DNA of 64,000 nt from Natronobacterium texcoconense (GTDB lineage: Archaea > Halobacteriota > Halobacteria > Halobacteriales > Natrialbaceae), in NCBI RefSeq assembly GCF_900104065.1, contig NZ_FNLC01000004.1, positions 164,280-228,279 of the forward strand, given 5' to 3'. Positions 32,171 to 41,774 of the stretch are shown here, piece after piece. The stretch's first letter is position 1, and the number at the start of each line of letters is the position of its first letter. The notes under the pieces are model-generated. The model was not told where the DNA came from and ran no database searches. It was given only the letters and a program-made list of their open reading frames with translations. The position numbers and the translations under genes are program-made.

Positions 32171-32959
32171 ATGCTCACCTTCATCGGTCTCGGGCTCTAC
32201 GACGAACGATCGATCACCGTCGAGGGCCAGGAGGCACTCCGGAACGCCGACCGTGCCTACGCCGAGTTCTACACCAGTAAACTCATCGGGACGACGATCG
32301 AGGACCTCGAGGCCCACCACGACCTCGAGATCGAGGTCCGCGACCGCGCGGGCGTCGAACAGGAACCCGACGATATGCTCGAGGCGGCTGAAGAGGAGGA
32401 CGTTGCCTTCCTGACTGCGGGCGATACGATGATCTCGACGACCCACGTCGATCTTCGCCTGCGCGCTCACGAACGCGGGATCGAGACCCACGTGATCCAC
32501 GGCGTCACCGCCCAGACCGCCACGAGTTCGCTGACGGGGCTGCAGAACTACCGGTTCGGCAAGGCGACGACGCTGCCGTTTCCCTACGCGCACGGTGCCG
32601 ACGGTCTCCCAGCGAGCGTAACCGAGACGATCGACGCGAATCGTGCGGACGGCCTGCACACGGTCGTCTACCTCGACATCAAGGTGGGCCACGAGCGTAC
32701 CGAGGAAGACGAGTACATGACCGCCGACGTCGGCGCTGAACTGCTCGCTGAAGAGTACCCCGACCTCGTCGGCGTCGTCGTCGCCCGCGCGGGCAGCCCC
32801 GACCCACAGGTCGAGGCTGGCACGATGACCGACCTCGCCGACCGAGAGTTCGGCGATCCGCTGCACCTGCTCGTCGTCCCCGGCGAGTGTCACCTCCTCG
32901 AGGCCGACGCGCTGGTCGAACTCGCAGGTGTGGACCGGGAGATGCTCGAGATCGCCTGA
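32171..32959 (+). CDS. dphB: Diphthine synthase DphB
   Basis: A 262-residue SAM-dependent methylase that modifies a histidine of elongation factor 2 on the way to diphthamide. Family motifs: the N-terminal MLTFIGLGLYDERSITVEG, LTAGDTMISTTHVDLRL, HGVTAQTATSSLTGLQNYRFGK, VVYLDIKVGHERTEEDEYM and VVVARAGSPDPQVEAG. A single gene with its own promoter region. Confidence 0.94.
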   Translation: MLTFIGLGLYDERSITVEGQEALRNADRAYAEFYTSKLIGTTIEDLEAHHDLEIEVRDRAGVEQEPDDMLEAAEEEDVAFLTAGDTMISTTHVDLRLRAHERGIETHVIHGVTAQTATSSLTGLQNYRFGKATTLPFPYAHGADGLPASVTETIDANRADGLHTVVYLDIKVGHERTEEDEYMTADVGAELLAEEYPDLVGVVVARAGSPDPQVEAGTMTDLADREFGDPLHLLVVPGECHLLEADALVELAGVDREMLEIA

Positions 32960-33024
32960 GGGATGGTTCGAGATCGGATAGTCGTCCACAGGTATTTACG
33001 ACGGTTCTTCGAATCGTCGACCCG

Positions 33025-33219
33025 ATGGACGAAGAGTTTCGACCGCTCGGTGGTACCGCTCTCGGAATTCTGCTGCTGGTGATTCTGGTCTACGCCGTCC
33101 TGACCGCGAACATCTTTCTCGGGCTGCTCGTAATAGTCGTGGTCGTATTCGGCGCGGTTTTTCTCCACCTCCTCTATCGGTTCGTCGTTGCCGTTGAAGA
33201 GATCGCTGCCAAGATGTAA
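33025..33219 (+). CDS. Small two-helix membrane protein
   Basis: A 64-residue protein made of two adjacent hydrophobic helices (about residues 10-29 and 32-53) with charged ends. No family is recognised. The ATG at 33025 follows the dphB stop by about 65 bases on the same strand. Confidence 0.6.
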   Translation: MDEEFRPLGGTALGILLLVILVYAVLTANIFLGLLVIVVVVFGAVFLHLLYRFVVAVEEIAAKM

Positions 33220-33368
33220 TGTATTGATGAGACGTGATTGCTGGATAATTCGTCCTGCTACAAACGCTCCCGATCGAGCGAGGTAGAAGGAGACCTGAGG
33301 AAGATACGCAGACATTGCTATCGTGGCAACGAGGAATAGCCACGTCCTCCCCAGCCGATTGCGGTCCT

Positions 33369-33459
33369 CGCGCCTGATCGCGGCGCTTCACGCCGCGATC
33401 AGGCGCGACGGTCCTCATCCCTCGCACGCAATCGTCGGCCGCCCTAAAGAGCGGCCGAC
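33369..33459. repeat. Two strong hairpins in a 317-base gene-free gap
   Basis: The gap 33220-33536 contains a perfect 17-bp inverted repeat (33369-33385 with 33391-33407, five-base loop CTTCA; arms begin CGCGCCTGATCGC) and a second 9-bp one (33434-33442 with 33451-33459, arms GTCGGCCGC/GCGGCCGAC, eight-base loop). No T-run follows either. CACGTCCTCCCCAGCC just upstream (33342-33357) looks to me like insertion-sequence end debris, which is inference. Confidence 0.7.
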
Positions 33460-33536
33460 AGCGCGCGCCACCGCACGCCAAGGACGACGGACAGCAGTTC
33501 GACCGAACCGGTTCGCATCGAGCCGTCGGGACCTAC

Positions 33537-34610
33537 TCACTCGAGCACGCCCTCGAGTTCTCCCATAAACTCACTCGGCACCTCGAGGTGTGGCGTGTGC
33601 CCCACATTGCTGAAGACGACTTCCTCGAACTCGCCGCCGGCGTCCGCGTACTCCTCGAGGACGGCACGGGTCTGGTCGACCATCGGCTGTGGCGGGAAGA
33701 CGTCTTCTCCGGGCCAGTCGGGGAGTTGCCCCATCCGACCGAGCGTTCCGAGGTCGAACAGCGACTCGTTGGAGACGATCTGGTCGGAGTCGCCGCGGAT
33801 CCACAGGACGGGCGGCTTTTCGTCCGGATCGATGTCCGTGATCCCAGAGAGGTCACAGTACTTCGGTGCAATCGCGTTGTTCACACCCGTCTCACCGGGT
33901 GCGACGCCTGGCCAGTTTTCGCTCTCTGCGGCCGATCCGGGGTAGTTCTCGTCGCCGGTGGCCGTATCGAGCATCCCTGTCAGGTACGACTCCTCGCGTT
34001 CCTCGTCGAACTCGTGGGTCGGATCGACGTAGTAGGTCCGCAGGATCTTCCGTGGGCTGGCTTCGCCCTCTTCTCCTCGGTCGCGGTTCGTGAGTCCGGC
34101 GACGAACTCGTCGTTACCGGTCCCACCGCCGGAGCCGGCGTAGTCGTCGAAACACGGTGTCCCCTCGAGGTCTTTCGTCCCGCCGAATCCGTACGGTGAG
34201 AGCGGGTTGACGAGCACGAGCGTGGAGACGCGCTCGGGGTTCTCGAGCGCGTACCGCATCGCAGCCCCGCCGCCGTTCGACCAGCCGACGAGTGTTACGG
34301 GCGTCTCGAGGCCGAGTTCGTCGAACAGCGCCTCGAGGTCGCCTGCGAAGTCACCGAGACCGTTCGTCGCGTCGACCGGCTTCGTCTCGCTGTCGCCGTA
34401 CCCTCGGAGGTCGGGAGCGATAGCGTAGTGGCTCTCCGGCAGGTCGGTCAGTCGGTCCTCGAAGAAACGGGAGGAGGAGACGTTGCCGTGGAGGAAAACG
34501 ACCGGGTCGCCGTCGGCGTCGGGATCGGCCGACTCGAGGAGGTGGGTCTCGAGGCGGTCGGTCTCGATCGTACGTGACTGGACGCCGGCGAGGGTATCGT
34601 CTCGAGTCAT
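33537..34610 (-). CDS. Alpha/beta-hydrolase
   Basis: A 357-residue alpha/beta-hydrolase. The oxyanion loop is VVFLHGNVSSSRFFEDRL, the nucleophile elbow VGWSNGGGAAM (Ser), the acid probably Asp in WIRGDSDQIVSN, and the His in NVGHTPHLE. The lid region (about residues 140-240) is long, so the protein is larger than typical 280-residue relatives. The substrate is unknown. ATG 34610 is preferred to 34625. Confidence 0.85.
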   Translation of the reverse strand: MTRDDTLAGVQSRTIETDRLETHLLESADPDADGDPVVFLHGNVSSSRFFEDRLTDLPESHYAIAPDLRGYGDSETKPVDATNGLGDFAGDLEALFDELGLETPVTLVGWSNGGGAAMRYALENPERVSTLVLVNPLSPYGFGGTKDLEGTPCFDDYAGSGGGTGNDEFVAGLTNRDRGEEGEASPRKILRTYYVDPTHEFDEEREESYLTGMLDTATGDENYPGSAAESENWPGVAPGETGVNNAIAPKYCDLSGITDIDPDEKPPVLWIRGDSDQIVSNESLFDLGTLGRMGQLPDWPGEDVFPPQPMVDQTRAVLEEYADAGGEFEEVVFSNVGHTPHLEVPSEFMGELEGVLE

Positions 34611-34678
34611 GGCCGGCGATACCACGGCCCCCCTGATAACGTTCAGCCGTAACTCGAATTTGCGAGAGGGCGGGCCCG

Positions 34679-35659
34679 CTACAGTCGGTCGACGATCGCT
34701 TCGGTCACGTCGTCGGTCGAGGCGTCACCACCGAGGTCGGGCGTGCGTGGCCCCTCCTCGAGCGTCGTCTCGACGGCCTCGCGAATCGCTGCACCGTCCT
34801 CGTCGTAGCCGAGGTACTCGACGAGCATGGCTGCCGAGATGATCGCCGCGGCAGGGTTGGCGACGCCCTCGCCGGCGATGTCGGGCGCGGTTCCGTGGAC
34901 GGGTTCGAACAGCCCGCGGTCGGGACCGACGTTCGCGGAGGGAAGCAGGCCGAGGCCGCCGACGAGCCCCGCTGCGAGGTCCGAGAGCACGTCACCCGCG
35001 AGGTTCGGACAGACGACCACGTCGAAATTGTCGGGCTCGAGACAGACGTGCGTCGCGAACGCGTCCATCAGTACCTCGTCGGTCTCGACGCCGTTCTCGT
35101 CGGCGACGTCTGCGACGGTGTCTCGGAAGAGGCCGTCCGTCTCCCGCATCACGTTCGCCTTGTGGACGGTCGTGAAGCCGTCGTAGTCGTTGTCCTCGAC
35201 GTACTCGCAGGCGAACTCCGCGAGTTGCCGAGAGGCCGACTCCGTGACGACGCGGGTCAGCGTCGCGACGTCGTCGGTCAGGCGGTCCTCGTGGCCCGAG
35301 TAGACGCCCTCGGTGTTCTCCCGCAAAAAGACCAGATTAGTCTCTGGGCGTACGGCGTCGATCCCCGGATACGCCTTCGCGGGACGAACGTTGACGAACG
35401 AGTCGACGGCCTCCCGAAGTGGGAGAATCACGTCCGCGGCCGTCTCACCGGCGGCACCGAACAGCGTCGCGTCGGCCGACGCCGCGAGTTCGTAGGTCTC
35501 GTCGGGCAACGCCTCGCCCGTCTCCTCCTGTACTGCGTCGCCCGCGTCACCCTCGCGGAACTCGAAGTCGATCTCGAGCGTTTCGAGCACCTCGACGGCT
35601 GCTGGCGTGACCTCCTGTCCGATTCCGTCGCCCGGGATGACGGCGATCTCGTGAGTCAT
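34679..35659 (-). CDS. leuB: 3-isopropylmalate dehydrogenase
   Basis: A 326-residue NAD-dependent decarboxylating dehydrogenase of leucine synthesis: [47 protein letters not shown], and [27 protein letters not shown] with [18 protein letters not shown]. It would normally follow leuD, but here it is about 5.5 kb beyond it. Bases around 35664-35699 upstream recur nearly identically (one mismatch) at about 38614-38649. Confidence 0.93.
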   Translation of the reverse strand: MTHEIAVIPGDGIGQEVTPAAVEVLETLEIDFEFREGDAGDAVQEETGEALPDETYELAASADATLFGAAGETAADVILPLREAVDSFVNVRPAKAYPGIDAVRPETNLVFLRENTEGVYSGHEDRLTDDVATLTRVVTESASRQLAEFACEYVEDNDYDGFTTVHKANVMRETDGLFRDTVADVADENGVETDEVLMDAFATHVCLEPDNFDVVVCPNLAGDVLSDLAAGLVGGLGLLPSANVGPDRGLFEPVHGTAPDIAGEGVANPAAAIISAAMLVEYLGYDEDGAAIREAVETTLEEGPRTPDLGGDASTDDVTEAIVDRL

Positions 35660-35839
35660 ACACACCCATCGATCCGGGGGCGAAAAGAGGGTATCGATGT
35701 CGACCACCGCGGGCCGCGAACGCGGCGATCGACTGACGGTGTCCCCCGGTGGACGACCCGTATCTCCGTTCGAAAATGATGAATATCACCGATCGGTGTA
35801 TTCCATACCTCGAAGTAGTTACTATCCATAGCACGTTCT

Positions 35840-36219
35840 ATGAGTTCGAATTCCCGAACCCGGGTCGACGAAGTGATGCCGACGCCGCTCGAGACGATAT
35901 CGAAGACACGACGGTCCAAGACGCTGCGCGACGGGTGCCTGACGAGGAACTCAGCGCGCTAGTCGTGACGACCCATCTGCCCTCGATCATCACCAGCACG
36001 GACGTGATCTCGGTCGCCGCCGACGGACGCAACGCCGGCGACGTGCCCGTAACCGACGTGATGACCGAGTCGGTCGAAACCGTCCCCTAGGACATCTCCC
36101 TCCAGGAAATCGCCGCGATGATGCCCACCTTCGGGATCACACACCTTCCCGTCGTCGACGGAGACGACGAATACGTGGGAATGGTCTCCTCGACGGACGT
36201 CACGGCACAGCTATCGTAG
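35840..36219 (+). pseudogene. Broken CBS-domain protein gene (frameshift plus stop)
   Basis: From ATG 35840 the frame reads MSSNSRTRVDEVMPTPLETIS. It then needs a one-base correction near 35902 to continue as EDTTVQDAARRVPDEELSALVVTTHLP through PVTDVMTESVETVP, where an in-frame TAG (36088-36090) precedes ISLQEIAAMMPTFGITHLPVVDG ending TDVTAQLS. Two CBS domains are therefore recognisable across two lesions. The intact protein would be a small ligand-sensing CBS protein of about 126 residues. The decay fits the disturbed leuB-leuD interval. Confidence 0.75.
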
Positions 36220-36368
36220 GACAGGGTGCCCACCGGGTCTGTGCAGTGGACAAAACACTCGCATACGACCGCGGAAATTACCGCCCTCAAATACACTGGG
36301 TGTCCGGTATTCGTAATCGACGTACCCACGAACCGCCGGAAAGGGGCACGTACGAATCGCGAAGTCGA

Positions 36369-36794
36369 TCACACGATCGATCGGAGTGTGCGGGCTGCGG
36401 AGCCGCTGATGACACCCAGGAGTCCGAACAGCAACGCGAGCAAACAACTGAGCGCGAGTGACATCACCATATTCTCCATCGTCGATGCGTACGGATCCCA
36501 AAACGGCCGCGTCTGTGGGCCAATGAATGCCGCACCGAGAAGCATTCCGGTGAAGACCCCGCGTCGCATGAACATGGTCACTGCCGGGGCAAGGAGTGCT
36601 AGGAGTGCAGGTACGCCGAACCAGACAAACAGAGCGAACTCACCGGGAAACGCAACTCTGCTCTGGACGAAGCTGTTGAACGCGAGCCAGCCAGTACCGA
36701 GTCCCACTCCGACAAGAACGAGTAGTGCGAGTCGCACTGGCTCGAGGGGTTTTTCGCCTCGGAATGCCGTTCGAACGCGCGTAGGAACGCTCAT
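36369..36794 (-). CDS. Four-helix membrane protein of unknown function
   Basis: A 141-residue protein with a basic N-terminus and four hydrophobic segments (about residues 22-42, 50-75, 82-95 and 108-130). The loop GPQTRPFWDPYASTMENM precedes the last helix. I do not recognise a family. It starts about 95 bases from the divergent metalloprotease gene, with A/T-rich promoter sequence between. Confidence 0.6.
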   Translation of the reverse strand: MSVPTRVRTAFRGEKPLEPVRLALLVLVGVGLGTGWLAFNSFVQSRVAFPGEFALFVWFGVPALLALLAPAVTMFMRRGVFTGMLLGAAFIGPQTRPFWDPYASTMENMVMSLALSCLLALLFGLLGVISGSAARTLRSIV

Positions 36795-36889
36795 ACGATT
36801 CAATCCATTCGAAACTATATATTCCTGACCTTAATAATAAGAAGGACCTAATTAGCAGAAGAATTTATTTGAATTAATGAAATTCGCCA

Positions 36890-38097
36890 ATGTATATGAC
36901 GGAGAAAACATCTCGGCGAGGATTCGGCATCGGACTCCTCTGTTCAATCGCGTTTGTCAAACCTTCGGTTGCAAGCAGTGATGATCGAAGTGCTGTTCAG
37001 AAGGAATTACAAAACGTGTATGCGGAGTACAATGTCTCGAACAGTCGTATTCGGTTTGCAAGGCGTGAGCTCCCTCACTTCTTAGAAGGGACCGAGTTAG
37101 CTGCGCCGGACGAACGCATTCTGGCTGCTCCTGATCGAACCTACATTCCAGAAAACGCCAACTACGATACGTTCCTTTCCAGCGATGACGAAGAGCGGAT
37201 CGTGGAGCGAGCAGCCCAACGTTATCAGCGAAAGTACGGTGTTGATCCTCGTGACCCGGCGATGACGCGGATAGGGGATCTTTTTGTCCCGGATGAATTC
37301 CTCGAGGATCTGTACGAAGAGGTCGTTCACAGCCAACAGAGTGTACCATCGACGATAGATATTGAAACACTGACTGGCAATTCGACCGACGAGCTCAGAC
37401 GGCAGTATCAGGAACACGCGGCTGATGCAGGCATGTGCGAGTGCTGCAACAGTAATACGATTGGAATCCAGAGTCGACGGCCACCCGGTGTTTCGAGTAC
37501 GACGCCGACCGCCGAGGACTCGGAACTGATTCTCCACCGGTACTTACCGCCGTTCGGTCACGACCAGTATCCGTCCGAAGGAACGTTAAGCGATACGCAG
37601 GAAGCGTTCGGCCGATTTGAGGACGACGAGCTGGATAACCTCAATAGTTCGGTCAACACAACAGTCACCACACACTATGGGGACTACGACCCACCCGAAA
37701 CCGATTCCTCATCAACCCAGCTTGATGAGTTCGCTGACTACGCTCACGACGCCGAGATGCAGATTCGAAAAACACGCTCGCAACGCTGTGGGTCGAAGAG
37801 ATGAACAACAGAGGAAGAGCTCGACTCCCTGGGTTCTACTCGGTGAATGCCATTGATAGCACGGCGTGGTACAATCCGCCGCAAGCCTGGTCAAAGACGA
37901 CGCTGCTCCAACATGAGATTGGACATAACTTCGGGTGCTACAAAAGTACCACCGTGGGTCACGACGAAGACCAGGCACACCACTCTTCGTATAGCACGAC
38001 TAGCTGTGTTATGCATTATGTGACACAAAAGGTCACAGATAGTTTTTGCTCCCACTGTGATGAAACCGTCGCTGACGGGATCGAAGGTAACAATTAG
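36890..38097 (+). pseudogene. Frameshifted Tat-exported zinc metalloprotease
   Basis: The 5' part (36890-37804) begins with a Tat signal (TSRRGFGIGLLCSIAFV) and a 280-residue region, then runs into TGA at 37802. The 3' part (open frame to 38097) contains HEIGHNFGCYK and CVMHYV, a metzincin-like zinc motif and Met-turn. Reading the 3' frame upstream gives DSKNTLATLWVEEMNNRGRARLP, which continues naturally from DEFADYAHDAE of the first frame if one base was lost near 37755-37775 (there is an A5 run at 37769-37773). The third zinc histidine expected after the glycine is not at the usual place. Base composition is more A/T-rich than the surroundings, which suggests transfer. Confidence 0.65.
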
Positions 38098-38398
38098 GAT
38101 CGATCGGGACCCACTGTGTCGATGACAGTTGGCTAAATATATAGTAACCAGCAAAAGTCATTGTACACATCTTTCCGATCCACCGGCCCAAAATCGGCGA
38201 CTGCCGCTTCTGGGGCGTCTCGCTGTGAGGGTGTGTAAATCATTTCACACTATAGCCGTTTGATGAGTTCGACACGACGAGCGATCATAGCGTGAGAAGA
38301 TGATTGAGTCCCTTCGGACGGATCACGACTGGACTTCCGGATCGGTGTGATCCAGTGTCGTCTCAGTGTGCGGTGAAACCAATCGATGGATTCGACTT
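38098..38398. other. A/T-richer intergenic stretch with a possible IS-end relic
   Basis: No gene is seen. GTGTGTAAATCATTTCACAC (about 38232-38251) is an imperfect palindrome of the kind found at haloarchaeal insertion-sequence ends; no transposase or matching second end is visible, so this is weak. Confidence 0.25.
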
Positions 38399-38617
38399 CT
38401 AGACCCGCTCGTCCTCGACGTACAGTAGTTCCTCGGCCTTCTTTCGTACTTCGCCGACGTTGGACTTCATCAGCGCCGACGTGTCCCAGACGCCCTCGAC
38501 GAGCGCCTTGCGCTGGGCGTCGTCGAGCCCCTCGAGTACCTCGACCGCTGCGGGCGTAATCTCCTGTCCGATTCCGTCGCCCGGGATAACGGCGATCTCG
38601 GAGTCATACCCACCCAT
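38399..38617 (-). pseudogene. Chimeric leuB'-'leuD relic
   Basis: A 72-codon frame whose first part ([23 protein letters not shown]) is the start of LeuB and whose second part ([22 protein letters not shown] and EVRKKAEELLYVED) is the end of LeuD. The DNA before its start, about 38614-38649, nearly matches the leuB upstream region (35664-35699). The order leuB-head to leuD-tail is the junction expected from a tandem duplication of a leuD-leuB block followed by deletion. It cannot encode either enzyme. Confidence 0.85.
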
Positions 38618-38688
38618 CGATCCAGGGGCGAAAAGAGGGTATCGATACCGTCAGTTCTGCGGTTCCCGCACCATCCTCGAGTCGACGA

Positions 38689-41019
38689 TCAGTCCCGCCG
38701 ATCGACCCGCATCGCGAGCAGCGTGAACGCTGCCAGCGCGATCACTGCCGCCGCCGGCCCGAAGCCGGGAATCGGTAACAACGGCTCGGAGAGGACGACC
38801 GTCACCGACTCGGTCGCCTCGCTCTCGATCGGTTCGCTCTCGACGGCGGTCGACGCGAACTCCGGTGCCGAGGCTTCGACCGTGTAGGGTTCGCCCGTTC
38901 CGGGGATCACTACTGTCAGCTGTCCGCTTTCGTCGGTCAAATTGGCCGCTTCGTAGGATTCCCCGTCGCCGCGCTCGAGTACGACCGAGGCGTTCTCGAT
39001 CGGATCGCCTTCTTCTTCGCTCTCGACTGTGACCTCGAGCGTCGCGTCACCCGTCATCGCGACCGTCCTCGTCGCCGCGTCGTCCTCGACTGCCACCCGT
39101 CGTGTTTCGTCCTCGTAGCCGTCCGAACTGGCCTCGAGCGTATAGTGCTCGTCCGTCGGCACGTCGCTGACGACGTAGGTCCCGTTCTCGAGGGTCGTTC
39201 CGGGGTAGATTCCGCGACTGCCGTTCAGGGAAACCGTCCCGTCTTCGATCCCCGCGTCGAAGTGAGTGTCCCTGAGCGTGACCTCGAGTTCACCGTCACC
39301 GGCCGCGACGACGTCGATCATGACTCGCTCGTCGGTGGGGACGAACGCCGTCTCCTCGATCGTCTCGTATCCTTCCTTCGCCACGACGACGGTGTACTCC
39401 TCGTCGCCCGCGAGTCCGAAGCGGTCGAACGTGCCGTCCTCGTCGGTCTCGATCTCGGCGACCGTTCCGTCCTCGGCGACGATCTCGACGGTCGCCTCCG
39501 CGAGCGGTTCCTCGGTCACCGCGTCGTTGACGGTGCCCTCGACGCTCGAGTGATCGCCGACTGCATCGATGGCTGCGCGCGTGTCGATGATCCCGTGGCC
39601 GTACCGGGTATCGGGTTCGTCGGGTTCGCCGTCGGGCTTCCAGGCGGTCTCCCGGAGCGCGCGCTGGATCTCGTCGGGAGTCAACTCCTCGTCGGTCGCG
39701 GACTGCATCAGCGCGACCGTTCCCGCGACGTGTGGCGTGGCCTTGCTGGTCCCGCTTCGGGACGCGTAGTCGCCGCCGGGAACCGGTCCCTTCACGCCGA
39801 CGCCGGGCGCGACGACGTCGGGAGCGACGTACGAGTCGGGCCAGCTATCGAGCGCGTGGCGACCCCACGCGTCGGCAGTGTCGATCTCCTCGCCCGCGGA
39901 GAAGCCGATGACCGAGTCGGTCTTGCTGCTCGCACCGACGCCGACCGCGTCGTAGACGTTCCCGGGCGCGATCGAGGTCCCTTCGCCGCCGTTCCCGACG
40001 CCGGCGACGACCACTGTGCCGGCGTCGTTGGCGTTCTCGACCGCTTGCACCATGCTCGGAAGGTAGTCGTCCCAGCCGAAACTCGTGCTGATCACGTCCG
40101 CATCCTGGTCGATCGCCCACTCGATCCCCTCGAGGACGGTCGACTGGCGGCCGCGACACTCCTCGTCGCAGTCGGTGATGACCGCGCCGTGGACGAGGGT
40201 CGCCTCCGGTGCGACCCCGATCTGGGTCCCGCTCGCGTTGCCACCAGCGACGATTCCAGAGACGTGCGTGCCGTGACTGTCGTAATCGACCGGTTCGTCG
40301 GAGGGAGTGCTCGAGAAGTCCTTCCAGCCCTCGACCTCGAGATCGGGGTGATCGCCGTCGACGCCCGAGTCGAGGACGACGACGGTCGCGCCCTCGCCGC
40401 GCGTGTCGAACTCGTCCCACGCCTGCGGGACGTTGATCGTCTCGAGTCCCTCGGTGTACTCCTCGCCGGCGTCGGCGGTCGCTGCCGTCGTCGCGCCGTC
40501 GACCGTTCCACTCGAGGCGACGACCTCGGTATCGGCGTACAGGCCGGACACGCCGTCGATCGTCGCCAGCTCCGTGACGTCCGCCCGCTCGCGGTCCACC
40601 GTCACGACCGCCGCGTTGGTGATCCAGAATCCGCGTTCGAACGTGACTCCGGACGTCTCGCTCGCGTGCCGCTCGAGTGGTTCCTGGCTCGCGTTCGCGT
40701 GTGCCTGCCGCGTCTCGATCGCGGCCTCGCCGTCGGGGATCTCATCGCGCTCGAGGTCGTCGAACTGGACGACGACGCGTACCTCGCCGGTGGCGTTCTC
40801 GAGAGCGGGATCGATCGCCGGCTCCGTTCCGTCGGTCGCTCCAGTGGCCAAGTGAGGAGATTCGTCCGTGGCTGTGCCGGTAGCCGAGACGGACTCCGTG
40901 TCCGCCATCGCTCCAGCCGCCAGCGTGCCGCTCGAGGCGAGCAAAACGACGAGCGTCAGAACCAGTCCGATCCCCACCAGTCGCCACCCCGTCCGGAGAT
41001 CAGTCGACCGACGAGACAT
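38689..41019 (-). CDS. Subtilisin-like serine protease with PGF-CTERM anchor
   Basis: A 776-residue exported S8 protease. Signal helix at about residues 12-36, an inhibitor-like propeptide to about 165, then the catalytic domain with Asp217 (VVVLDSGVDGDHPDL), His249 (DSHGTHVSG), oxyanion Asn343 (GVGNGG) and Ser425 (SGTSKATPHVAG). Three beta-rich carboxypeptidase-regulatory-like repeats follow (from about 492). The C-terminus is PIPGFGP, a hydrophobic helix and VDRRD, the PGF-CTERM signal for archaeosortase processing and lipid anchoring. It sits between leuD and the leuB'-'leuD relic, an unusual place. Confidence 0.93.
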   Translation of the reverse strand: MSRRSTDLRTGWRLVGIGLVLTLVVLLASSGTLAAGAMADTESVSATGTATDESPHLATGATDGTEPAIDPALENATGEVRVVVQFDDLERDEIPDGEAAIETRQAHANASQEPLERHASETSGVTFERGFWITNAAVVTVDRERADVTELATIDGVSGLYADTEVVASSGTVDGATTAATADAGEEYTEGLETINVPQAWDEFDTRGEGATVVVLDSGVDGDHPDLEVEGWKDFSSTPSDEPVDYDSHGTHVSGIVAGGNASGTQIGVAPEATLVHGAVITDCDEECRGRQSTVLEGIEWAIDQDADVISTSFGWDDYLPSMVQAVENANDAGTVVVAGVGNGGEGTSIAPGNVYDAVGVGASSKTDSVIGFSAGEEIDTADAWGRHALDSWPDSYVAPDVVAPGVGVKGPVPGGDYASRSGTSKATPHVAGTVALMQSATDEELTPDEIQRALRETAWKPDGEPDEPDTRYGHGIIDTRAAIDAVGDHSSVEGTVNDAVTEEPLAEATVEIVAEDGTVAEIETDEDGTFDRFGLAGDEEYTVVVAKEGYETIEETAFVPTDERVMIDVVAAGDGELEVTLRDTHFDAGIEDGTVSLNGSRGIYPGTTLENGTYVVSDVPTDEHYTLEASSDGYEDETRRVAVEDDAATRTVAMTGDATLEVTVESEEEGDPIENASVVLERGDGESYEAANLTDESGQLTVVIPGTGEPYTVEASAPEFASTAVESEPIESEATESVTVVLSEPLLPIPGFGPAAAVIALAAFTLLAMRVDRRD

Positions 41020-41132
41020 TATCTGTCCCCAGACAGTCCGGCAGGTTAAACGTAGCTATCGAACGGGACAGCAGAGATAACGGGTCGAATATCGAACCGA
41101 ACGAAAACGAATTCGACGTCGGTCGGAACGGA

Positions 41133-41774
41133 CTACTCGGCTTCGGGGATCGCCGCGTCCTCGACGTACGGCAGTTCCTCGGCCTTGCTGCGGACTTCGC
41201 CGGCGTTGGACTTCATCAGCGCCGTCGTATCCCAGACGCCCTCGACGAGTGCCTTGCGCTGGGCGTCGTCGACGGTGACGTCGATGGTCCGATCACCGTA
41301 CGTGACCGTCTCGGCTTCGACATCGATCTCGAGTTCTTCGTTCGGGTTCTCGTCGACCCAATCCTGCAGTTCCTCGATCGTCTCACTGTCGGCCGTCACG
41401 GTCGGGATGCCGAGCGCGAGGCAGTTCCCCGCGAAGATCTCGGCGAAGCTTTCGCCGATGATCGCGTCGATCCCCCAGCGCATCAGCGCCTGGGGCGCGT
41501 GTTCGCGGGAGGAGCCACAGCCGAAGTTGCTGTTGACGACCATCACCGACGAGTCCTGGAACCGGTCCTCGTTGAACGGATGCTCCTTGGGATCGTCGTT
41601 CTCGTCGAACCGCAGGTCGAAAAAGGCGAACTCGCCCAGGCCGTCGAACGTGACGACCTTCATAAAGCGCGCCGGGATGATCTGGTCGGTGTCGATATCG
41701 TTACCCCGGATCGGGATGCCCGAACCGGAGACGGAGTCGACTTCGGGAATCTCGACCTCGCTATCGGCACTCAT
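41133..41774 (-). CDS. leuD: 3-isopropylmalate dehydratase small subunit
   Basis: A 213-residue swivel domain of isopropylmalate isomerase: [59 protein letters not shown]. It overlaps leuC by four bases. The C-terminal segment [22 protein letters not shown] is the part copied in the relic at 38.4 kb. Confidence 0.95.
   Translation of the reverse strand: MSADSEVEIPEVDSVSGSGIPIRGNDIDTDQIIPARFMKVVTFDGLGEFAFFDLRFDENDDPKEHPFNEDRFQDSSVMVVNSNFGCGSSREHAPQALMRWGIDAIIGESFAEIFAGNCLALGIPTVTADSETIEELQDWVDENPNEELEIDVEAETVTYGDRTIDVTVDDAQRKALVEGVWDTTALMKSNAGEVRSKAEELPYVEDAAIPEAE

Noticed and set aside
39145..41049. A 634-codon open frame antisense to the subtilase
   Set aside because: The minus-strand protein has the full catalytic triad and PGF-CTERM; the antisense product has no recognisable domain.
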